From contig JAHFHN010000055.1 of NCBI GenBank assembly GCA_023246885.1, positions 1 through 6,052 on the forward strand: a stretch of DNA of 6,052 bases, given 5' to 3'. Source of the stretch: Microcaldota archaeon (GTDB lineage Archaea > Micrarchaeota > Micrarchaeia > Norongarragalinales > UBA8480). Shown piece by piece: positions 1 through 5,384 of the stretch. How positions within the stretch are numbered: the first letter of the stretch is position 1; each line of letters begins with the position of its first letter. The notes under the pieces are model-generated. The model did not search any database. It saw nothing but the letters and a program-made list of their open reading frames with translations, and was not told the origin of the DNA. The translations under genes and the position numbers were made by a program.

Positions 1-1
1 A

Positions 2-706
2 GACGCGTTGAAACACGCAGTTGAATTCTTGCCAAATAGTAAAATTGCGAGCAGAGTATTTCGCAAAACCTTGAACAACGTTACAACCATGGGAATGACT
101 ATTGATGACGCGGTTTTTGACCCTAATTTTGGGTCATTAAAAAATTTACCTTCGCGAATGTTGGAAAGCGGCATGCGTATGACAATTGATTCAATTGGAC
201 TCGGGGTAAACGTAGCTGCCAAGTCATTAATTGGTTTAGCCCTTCAGTTACGCAACGCTGAAAAAATCGATTTACTTCTTCGCAACTTATTGTCAAGCGT
301 AACTTCAATGTTGAAAACAATGGGTACGTTTATCGCACCAATTGTACTTGGAGTTGTTACGAGTTTACAAAGCGTAATTGTTAAAGCAATGTCTTCAAAC
401 TGTGCGTCAGATTCAAGTGCACAAACCGCGAGTCCAGGCGTAAGTGGGTTTGGCGGCGCCAGTAACTTAAGTTCAATGTTTTGTAAAGAAGGGGCTGAAT
501 CATCTTCAGCTGACCCGGCAACATTTACCTTGATAATGGGAATTTACGTGCTAGAAGTGGTCATTTTACTCACTTATTTCAACTCGCAAGTTGAAGATTC
601 AAATAATAAGTTGCACACTTACATCGCGATTTCAAAAGCGCTGCCAATTGCGACGATTATATTTTCAGCAGTAGCTTACTTTGCAGGAACAACTATTGGC
701 GGCTAA
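2..706 (+). CDS. Type IV pilus/archaellum-type platform protein (TadC/FlaJ/PilC-like, T2SF family), 3' part
   Basis: This is the C-terminal part of an integral membrane platform protein that would recruit the assembly ATPase and feed pilins into a filament. The frame is open to the window edge, and full-length archaeal FlaJ/TadC-like proteins are several hundred residues longer. The TTG at position 8 is therefore probably an internal codon. Counting from that TTG, residues 1-100 form a soluble helical stretch ending in a charged/leucine-rich segment (about 82-100), as expected for a cytoplasmic T2SF helical bundle. Three hydrophobic segments follow at about 103-127, 171-191 and 207-228, and the protein ends just after the last. 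The loop at 128-170 is Ser/Gly-rich and holds the only two cysteines (131, 159), so it probably lies outside the cell and may form a disulfide. Six pilin-like genes follow directly, which fits the role. The family call rests on architecture and context, not on a catalytic motif. Confidence 0.68.
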   Translation, partial: DALKHAVEFLPNSKIASRVFRKTLNNVTTMGMTIDDAVFDPNFGSLKNLPSRMLESGMRMTIDSIGLGVNVAAKSLIGLALQLRNAEKIDLLLRNLLSSVTSMLKTMGTFIAPIVLGVVTSLQSVIVKAMSSNCASDSSAQTASPGVSGFGGASNLSSMFCKEGAESSSADPATFTLIMGIYVLEVVILLTYFNSQVEDSNNKLHTYIAISKALPIATIIFSAVAYFAGTTIGG

Positions 707-753
707 AATGATTGAAAGCGATCAGAAGGGTTAAACGCGGGTGAGAGTTAAGG

Positions 754-761
754 TTATAAAA
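754..761 (+). promoter_or_regulatory. Candidate archaeal TATA box for the first pilin-like gene
   Basis: The sequence TTATAAAA lies in the 94-nt gap after the platform gene. A start site about 25 nt downstream would fall near 782-786, leaving a short leader before the ATG at 801. The preceding bases (GTTAAGG) are purine-rich, as a BRE often is. The gap is the largest in the cluster, so a separate promoter for the pilin genes is plausible. This is pattern matching only. Confidence 0.4.
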
Positions 762-788
762 CCCGACAAAGTAATACGATTAACGAAC

Positions 789-795
789 GGTGATC
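789..795 (+). promoter_or_regulatory. Strong ribosome binding site fixing the start at 801
   Basis: GGTGATC matches seven consecutive bases of the complement of the archaeal 16S 3' end (GGAGGTGATCC), with a 5-nt spacer to ATG 801. It is the best Shine-Dalgarno match seen in the window. It decides the start of the downstream gene against the longer GTG reading at 741. Confidence 0.75.
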
Positions 796-800
796 TTCGC

Positions 801-1298
801 ATGAAACTTACACAAAAAAATAAACCAAGAACTTTAAGAGGACAAGCATTTGAAACAATGATGCTTGTTATCAGCGTAATTGTCGCACTAGCTATTCTTG
901 GAGTTTTGCTCGGAATCCTAAATACATTTAGTTTCAGTGGAAGCGACGCTGAACAAGTGTTTAAAGAAGAGTTGAAAAAAGTTGGCGGAAGTTATTCGCC
1001 AGGCACAACGCCTAGAGACGCAACTATGAAAGCAGGAAAAACAATCAATGCAAGAGTAGTTACTGAAGATACAACAGTTTTGCAAGATACAGTTAAATTT
1101 ATTGTCGCTTCAGAGTTAAACGATGCAATAGAAACAGTTGATGGCGACAAGGCAGTTAGGGCAACAAGAGACGTTAAAGTTACATTTTCAGTTTGTGGAG
1201 ACCCGTTGCTTGGAAGTGCGGGAGTTTATGTAATCAGTATTGCGCCTGAAAAGCGTGGCACAAATGCAATAGATGCTTGTCTAGCTGCACTCCGTTAA
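801..1298 (+). CDS. Prepilin-like protein with class III-type leader (165 aa)
   Basis: A small surface protein with a type IV pilin N-terminus. The basic leader (residues 1-14) ends in RG, followed by QAFE and a hydrophobic helix at about 19-41. Cleavage after Gly14 by a PibD/EppA-type prepilin peptidase would be expected. The ectodomain (about 45-165) begins with a charged helix, then a Gly/Thr-rich loop (62-72) and probable beta strands, with just two cysteines, 132 and 160, that could pair. The ATG at 801 is chosen over the in-frame GTG at 741 because GGTGATC sits 5 nt upstream, because it gives a usual leader length, and because the TATA-like box lies between the two starts. It is first in the pilin series and 19 nt ahead of the Flp-like gene. 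The acidic residue is at +4 after the predicted cut instead of the usual Glu5. Exact filament role is unknown. Confidence 0.75.
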   Translation: MKLTQKNKPRTLRGQAFETMMLVISVIVALAILGVLLGILNTFSFSGSDAEQVFKEELKKVGGSYSPGTTPRDATMKAGKTINARVVTEDTTVLQDTVKFIVASELNDAIETVDGDKAVRATRDVKVTFSVCGDPLLGSAGVYVISIAPEKRGTNAIDACLAALR

Positions 1299-1317
1299 AA
1301 TAAACTGGATAATAAAA

Positions 1318-1533
1318 ATGGATTTTTTTTCACTTTTTAAAAAACGCAAAGGCGCAAGCGAGTGGTCTTCGATTTACTTGCTTGTTGTCGTTGTAATTGG
1401 GGTTATTTTGCTAGTTACTTTAGTTAAGCCAACTTTGAACGCTGCGGCTAATGCAGCTGCAGGCGGGGGACAAGAGGCAAAGGCAATAGCCGCAATTGGG
1501 CCAGTAGTCTATAGTAAATTTAAAGGCAAGTAA
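1318..1533 (+). CDS. Very small Flp-like pilin (71 aa)
   Basis: The likely major subunit of the filament. The leader (residues 1-12) ends in KKRKG, then ASE and an uninterrupted hydrophobic helix (about 17-36). A short Ala/Gly-rich stretch (42-51) and a basic tail ending SKFKGK complete it. After cleavage at Gly12 only 59 residues would remain, nearly all helix, with no cysteine. This size and layout resemble bacterial Flp pilins of Tad systems, in line with the TadC-like gene upstream; the resemblance is architectural and homology is not shown. Position +1 is Ala, where most pilins in this cluster have Gln, and the acidic residue is at +3. No Shine-Dalgarno is seen; TTAAAATAAA about 19 nt upstream of the ATG might be a promoter but is rather close. 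An alternative is a membrane-anchored accessory peptide. Confidence 0.7.
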   Translation: MDFFSLFKKRKGASEWSSIYLLVVVVIGVILLVTLVKPTLNAAANAAAGGGQEAKAIAAIGPVVYSKFKGK

Positions 1534-1542
1534 CCCACTTGG

Positions 1543-1550
1543 AATAAAAA
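1543..1550 (+). promoter_or_regulatory. Possible TATA box for a leaderless transcript of the 245-aa pilin gene
   Basis: AATAAAAA is centred about 27 nt upstream of ATG 1573, the distance expected if transcription began at the start codon. The 39-nt gap lacks a Shine-Dalgarno, as leaderless messages do. The gap lies between two co-directional genes, so read-through is equally possible. Confidence 0.3.
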
Positions 1551-1572
1551 GCTCCGAGCACTAATTTTTCCC

Positions 1573-2310
1573 ATGTCGAAAACTATTAAATTTAAGACGC
1601 GTAGACTGAAGCGTCGACATGAGTTGCTTTCACGCGGGCAGGCAAGTGCGCCAATTGAACTAGTTGTCGCAGTTATTATTTTAGTTGCTAGCATGGGCTT
1701 GGCGTTTACCGTATTGCAAAGTACGCAGAGCGCGCAGTGCATTGATAAAACAAAAAGTCAAATGCGTGGCTTGGAAGCAGTTATGCTAGACGTTGCGCTG
1801 GGTTCCCCTTCAACTTTGCGAGAAACTAAACTAGAATTATCAACGTGTGGGGCGGATAGTATTGAGGCGATTAGGATCGTCTATTATGATTCACCTAGCT
1901 ATTGTACGAAATGTTCAACTAGTGCCGCCGGTTGTTGGAAAATTGAGCCACTTGCTTATAGGACTTCTGAAAAAGAATATTTTGTTGTGCCAGACGCAGT
2001 CATTTGTGTTAACAACATGCCAGGCAGGGTTCTTCTTGAAGCTGATGAAGACTCGTGTGCATCTACTGGACTTATTTCAACACCACACACTTCAGGCGAA
2101 GCAGGTTGCCCGGCAAATGTAAAAGACCATAAGAGCATTAACTGCGGTTTGCCTCCAACGTTGTCAAGTTTATCCAATAGTAAATTGTTAACTATGGGCA
2201 AAGCACCTGGAGAGACACAGTATACGGTTCGTATTGCAAAGGCTTTTGACACTGCCTCTGGAGACCCACGGCTAAAAATATGCTTTTTAGGTAAAGGGCA
2301 AGTGACTTGA
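1573..2310 (+). CDS. Cysteine-rich minor pilin-like protein (245 aa)
   Basis: The largest pilin-like protein here. The leader is long and strongly basic (residues 1-22, ending LLSRG), followed by QASAPIE and a hydrophobic helix at about 29-50. The ectodomain holds ten cysteines at 56, 92, 111, 114, 121, 145, 162, 179, 191 and 237, and none lie in the helix. Residues 111-121 form a compact CxxC-x6-C cluster. Five disulfides, or a metal site plus disulfides, would account for them. It ends with a probable beta strand carrying the last Cys. The acidic residue is at +7 after the predicted cut at Gly22; a cut two residues later would give Glu5, so the site is uncertain. The next gene begins 5 nt downstream, which implies co-expression. 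No homologue is recognised beyond the signal type; a minor (tip or adhesin) pilin is the inference. Confidence 0.72.
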   Translation: MSKTIKFKTRRLKRRHELLSRGQASAPIELVVAVIILVASMGLAFTVLQSTQSAQCIDKTKSQMRGLEAVMLDVALGSPSTLRETKLELSTCGADSIEAIRIVYYDSPSYCTKCSTSAAGCWKIEPLAYRTSEKEYFVVPDAVICVNNMPGRVLLEADEDSCASTGLISTPHTSGEAGCPANVKDHKSINCGLPPTLSSLSNSKLLTMGKAPGETQYTVRIAKAFDTASGDPRLKICFLGKGQVT

Positions 2311-2315
2311 ATTAA

Positions 2316-2972
2316 ATGGCAAACATTTGGCATAAATACAGAAGATATTCAACTCGAAGCAAGGGGCAGTTGGAGCTTAACATCTTAACTAAAATGGCAA
2401 TGCTTTTTTTCATAATTTCCCTTTCTTTTATTGCACTTAACATTAGCAACACAGAAAAAAGCGCACTGTGCGGCGAACAAGCACTGGCAACTGGAAAAAT
2501 AATTGCTTCGAATATCAATCAAGCGCTATCTGCACCAGTTGAAGATGTGCGCATTGTTTACAAGTTCGAACAAACAATTGCAGTTAGCAAAGATAAATTT
2601 GGAGAACGGTACGAAGTGTTACTTGCAGAACATGAAAACCCAGAGTCAACTCAATTTAGTGTTATTGTTAAGCCAAGCAGTGATGCTAGTTGTGAGCGGA
2701 GGGTGAATCTGCTTTATGACAAGTCAAAAGTACAAACTGAATTTTTTGAAAATGGTAATCCAGTTGTTTTGCAAAGTGGGGTTTCTCCTGGCGAAAACGT
2801 AGTTGTGCTTAAACCATCTGACCGTGATTTAAATAAACGCACTAAGTTTCTTGTTATTTTAAAATGTACTGATAAAAGCGCCGGGCCAGGCGGGATAGTT
2901 CACGTGAAGTTTGACAACTGTGGAAATCCAGATGCGAGTGCGTGTAGCCCGATTACAATTTGTGGTGCCTAA
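2316..2972 (+). CDS. Minor pilin-like protein with KGQ leader (218 aa)
   Basis: A secreted or filament-borne protein. The leader (residues 1-17, ending STRSKG) is followed by QLE and a hydrophobic helix at about 22-44. The ectodomain looks alpha/beta: a helix (about 52-72), then a series of alternating strands (78-90, 97-105, 113-119, 160-166, 177-184). Six cysteines (52, 126, 184, 202, 210, 216) all lie outside the helix, four of them in the last 35 residues, so the C-terminus is probably disulfide-tied. Glu is at +3 after the predicted cut, not +5. ATG 2316 follows the previous stop by 5 nt and has only a weak GTGA at 2302-2305. The next gene's ATG is 2 nt beyond its stop, and that gene's GGTG signal lies inside this reading frame. 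The protein family is not recognised. Confidence 0.7.
   Translation: MANIWHKYRRYSTRSKGQLELNILTKMAMLFFIISLSFIALNISNTEKSALCGEQALATGKIIASNINQALSAPVEDVRIVYKFEQTIAVSKDKFGERYEVLLAEHENPESTQFSVIVKPSSDASCERRVNLLYDKSKVQTEFFENGNPVVLQSGVSPGENVVVLKPSDRDLNKRTKFLVILKCTDKSAGPGGIVHVKFDNCGNPDASACSPITICGA
2964..2967 (+). promoter_or_regulatory. GGTG ribosome binding site deciding the start at 2975
   Basis: GGTG lies 7 nt before ATG 2975 and inside the last codons of the upstream gene. It favours ATG 2975 over the in-frame TTG at 2960, which lies upstream of the signal and would put WCLK in the leader. Confidence 0.6.
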
Positions 2973-2974
2973 AA

Positions 2975-3541
2975 ATGAAACGTGGATTTATTGGACCAAT
3001 TGGAGATGACATACCCAGCATATTTCCCATTGTTGCTGGCATGTTATTATTCATAAGTACTATTTTGTACGCAAACGCGCAAGTAGACGCGCGTAATAGC
3101 GAATTGTTACAACGAGAGGCTACGCAGAAACTTGCGTATTTAGCTACTCAAAAAGCTTCTTTTCAGCCTGGCGAATTTCAAACTATTTGTGCAAACTCAT
3201 TGCGTGGTTTTGCTGAGAATAATGGATTGAAATTTGCAGTTGTTGTTAAAAAGTTTTGTGAAAGAGGGTGTACACGTTGTTCTAATGGAATTGACTTACT
3301 GAATTCAAATGTATTTAATGAAGATGAAATAAGAAACTCGCCTACTTTTGACCCGAACTATGTTTGTACTAGCGAAAAGCAACCGATATTAGATGAGTTT
3401 AATGCAGCTAGGCTTGACGTGTCCAATGCGCCGAAAGACGCAGTTGTATTAACGTATCCATTTACAGTGCCTTGTCCTGATGATGCATCTCCAGTAAAAG
3501 GATTGGCAACATTAAACGTAATTGTGTGGAAATCAAAATGA
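2975..3541 (+). CDS. Pilin-like protein with minimal leader and GPIGDD motif (188 aa)
   Basis: A single-pass protein that begins MKRG, then FIGPIGDD and a hydrophobic helix (about 13-35). If Gly4 is the cleavage site, the leader is only four residues and the +1 residue is Phe instead of Gln. The GPIGDD-x-P stretch between leader and helix differs from the sister genes and looks like a family signature; I have an impression of similar N-termini in other DPANN archaeal proteins but cannot confirm it here. The segment after the helix (36-60) is helical and rich in Gln/Ala/Arg. Six cysteines (72, 95, 99, 102, 131, 167) are all in the ectodomain; 95-102 form a tight CxxxCxxC cluster. It starts 2 nt after the previous stop, and its stop overlaps the next ATG as ATGA. 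Whether a prepilin peptidase cuts it is uncertain; it could stay as a membrane-anchored accessory. Confidence 0.68.
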   Translation: MKRGFIGPIGDDIPSIFPIVAGMLLFISTILYANAQVDARNSELLQREATQKLAYLATQKASFQPGEFQTICANSLRGFAENNGLKFAVVVKKFCERGCTRCSNGIDLLNSNVFNEDEIRNSPTFDPNYVCTSEKQPILDEFNAARLDVSNAPKDAVVLTYPFTVPCPDDASPVKGLATLNVIVWKSK

Positions 3542-4233
3542 AAACTAGAGGTCAAGCAGCAATTTTTGACGGCATCATGTTTTTGCTACTTGTAAGTTTT
3601 TCAGTTGCGCTTATGTTCTCGTTTTTGTCAGATTATGGCGCTAACCAAGCACATATTTTGCGTAATTCACATTTGTTGAATTACGTGCAAGGGATTGGAA
3701 AATCAGTTTACAACATAGATGTCTCTACATTAACTGCAACTGATTTAAACACTCCAAGTCAACGTTGGAGTTTTGACAATTGCGATACACTCGGTAAATT
3801 CAGATTGAATACGGTTGCAGATTTGTTAAAGCGTGATTTGTCTGACCATAAGTTTGACAACAAGTTTGGAGAGAGTGAAGTTGCAAATGCACCTGGTAAG
3901 TTAGCGTTGCGGTGTGCTTTGTTTGAATTGATGAAGCCAGTTGTTGGAAGCGGGTATGATTACCAAGCAGAAATACTTGATGCAGATTCAACTCCATTAT
4001 TTGCACCATTTCAACTTGATACAAACGACCCTGAACCTAGACTAGTAACAACTTTAGCTGAAAGTGACCTGCTCTACCAAACCGCGAAGGTTAATGGCTG
4101 TGAGTCAATTGCGCTTAATTTGAAAGGAAAACAACTACTCGCTATTTCAACTCCATTTAAAGTTTTTGACCAAGATGGCCAAGCACATGGGCACCAATTG
4201 CGAATATGCATGTGGCCAAGTGAAAGTACTTAA
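3538..4233 (+). CDS. Pilin-like protein with short RGQ leader (231 aa)
   Basis: The last pilin-like gene of the run. The leader MKTRG is five residues long, followed by QAAIFD and a hydrophobic helix at about 12-30. The ectodomain has a long helical region (about 35-60), a charged middle (85-120) and probable strands toward the end, with four cysteines (82, 126, 188, 224). The C-terminal RICMW strand with its Cys resembles the ends of the 165- and 245-aa pilins. ATG 3538 is chosen because it overlaps the upstream TGA as ATGA, a layout typical of translational coupling, and because it puts the RGQ motif at the usual place; the in-frame GTG at 3526 only adds four residues. The acidic residue (Asp) is at +6. 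The function is inferred from signal type and context; the ectodomain is not recognised. Confidence 0.7.
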   Translation: MKTRGQAAIFDGIMFLLLVSFSVALMFSFLSDYGANQAHILRNSHLLNYVQGIGKSVYNIDVSTLTATDLNTPSQRWSFDNCDTLGKFRLNTVADLLKRDLSDHKFDNKFGESEVANAPGKLALRCALFELMKPVVGSGYDYQAEILDADSTPLFAPFQLDTNDPEPRLVTTLAESDLLYQTAKVNGCESIALNLKGKQLLAISTPFKVFDQDGQAHGHQLRICMWPSEST

Positions 4234-4253
4234 AAACTAACACAATAAATATT

Positions 4254-5384
4254 ATGGTTATAACTTTTATGCCAATTGAACAAGAACAAATAAAAAAAGC
4301 AACTGAATTTTTTAACACAATTGGAATGAAGCGACATGGCTGGTTACCGGCTTCGCTAAAAGTAGCTTTGCATGCCGCAGTTGAAAGAAGAGAAATTGAT
4401 AAAGCAAAATTAGTTGAGTTAGGTGAAAGATTTGCTGTAATTGGAAAAATTGATGGAATTCAGCCGCACATTAAACAAGCCGCGCAAATAGCTGAAACAA
4501 ATCCAGCAAGGGCGCTCAACACATTAAAGGCGAACATAGCTGCGCAAACCGGCAAGGCTAATGCTGAAGAACATTACCAGGATAGTGTTCCGCTTTGGGC
4601 GCGAAAAAGAATTGAATTACATGTACCTTCTGCACTTTTAGCTGAATTAAAAGAAGCATATTTTGAAGGAAAGTTAATTCGAGAGCCGCGTGAGCCACAT
4701 AACAACTATGATCAACGTCATGGCGGGGGCGGGTTTTTCCACACTATAGCCGAGTTGTTGCCACCGGCAGCTGACGATTCTGAAATTAAGACATCCCCCG
4801 TAGTAAAAAAGGCAATTGAAACAATGATGCAACATGCAATGCACGTAAAAGATCCAGTTTATAAGGCCAGTTACTTGCGTAACGCATTGTATGACATAAC
4901 TAATTACTGGTATGGATCGATTTATCAAGATGAATTAAAACCAGAAGTTGAAGCAAAAATCAAACACTTTATCGCCAGACATGAAGCAAAACTTGACAGT
5001 GCACATGTTGCTCCAGAAAAGCTTGGCAAACTCTGCTATGCGCAAGGAGTTTCACAGATTAGGCAAACTCCAAACCAGAATTATCTTTACATTAGAACAC
5101 CATTGCAAACCAGGGAACAAAGAAAAAAGTTTTTAGACAATTTAGAACTACATTTAGACCCTGCGCATTTTGAAATTGATCAGATCGCAGGAGGACGGCA
5201 AATCAAATTAAAATCTAAAACTCCAGAAGGCGACGAATTTATAAGTAAAGTTAAGTTACCAGATAGAAAAGAGAAAAAGGGACTCCGCTGGCAACGTACT
5301 AAAAGTATTGCAAAAGGATTTGCAGGCAGCGCAATGGATAAAGTATTTAGAAAAAAACGCACTAGCTCCCGGCCTTTTTCTTAA
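4254..5384 (+). CDS. Uncharacterised soluble, mainly helical protein with basic C-terminal tail (376 aa)
   Basis: I do not recognise this protein. It has no leader or membrane helix and a single Cys (261), so it is probably cytoplasmic, unlike its upstream neighbours. Residues 8-100 are predicted helical and charged. A motif with His-flanked glycines (H156 to H163, HGGGGFFH) follows a Pro/Asn-rich turn. A second helical block spans 183-250. Residues 275-335 could fold as strand-helix-strand-strand, loosely like half an RRM/ferredoxin fold. The tail (337-370) is dense in Lys/Arg and could bind nucleic acid or membrane lipids. No Shine-Dalgarno precedes ATG 4254 or the second in-frame ATG at 4269; TATA-like AATAAATA at 4244-4251 lies 18-25 nt before 4269, so a leaderless start there is possible. 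The gap to the pilin series is only 20 nt, so it may be co-transcribed. Its 3' end overlaps the opposing gene by 23 bp. Confidence 0.8.
   Translation: MVITFMPIEQEQIKKATEFFNTIGMKRHGWLPASLKVALHAAVERREIDKAKLVELGERFAVIGKIDGIQPHIKQAAQIAETNPARALNTLKANIAAQTGKANAEEHYQDSVPLWARKRIELHVPSALLAELKEAYFEGKLIREPREPHNNYDQRHGGGGFFHTIAELLPPAADDSEIKTSPVVKKAIETMMQHAMHVKDPVYKASYLRNALYDITNYWYGSIYQDELKPEVEAKIKHFIARHEAKLDSAHVAPEKLGKLCYAQGVSQIRQTPNQNYLYIRTPLQTREQRKKFLDNLELHLDPAHFEIDQIAGGRQIKLKSKTPEGDEFISKVKLPDRKEKKGLRWQRTKSIAKGFAGSAMDKVFRKKRTSSRPFS
5351..5357 (-). terminator. T-tract just past the zinc-module gene stop
   Basis: On the minus strand, seven consecutive T residues follow the TAG stop (5364-5362) by 4 nt, inside the 3' end of the opposing gene. 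Archaeal RNA polymerase ends transcription at T-rich runs without a hairpin, and no hairpin is seen here. Confidence 0.45.

Noticed and set aside
708..734. Eight-codon micro-ORF (ATG to TAA) after the platform gene
   Set aside because: Too short to support as a gene and without a ribosome binding site; a chance ATG is likely, although a leader-peptide role cannot be excluded.
1551..1559. Short palindrome GCTC-C-GAGC before the 245-aa pilin gene
   Set aside because: A four-base stem with a one-base loop cannot form a stable hairpin, and no second copy was noticed, so neither a terminator nor an operator is supported.
1847..2122. 91-aa open frame in another plus frame within the same pilin gene
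   Set aside because: The frame with the leader, helix and even cysteine count is clearly the coding one; this alternative lacks a start signal and a sensible protein pattern.
1956..2333. 125-aa open frame on the minus strand inside the 245-aa pilin gene
   Set aside because: It lies wholly opposite a well-supported gene, has no ribosome binding signal that I can see, and its sequence shows no domain or leader. It is treated as a shadow frame.
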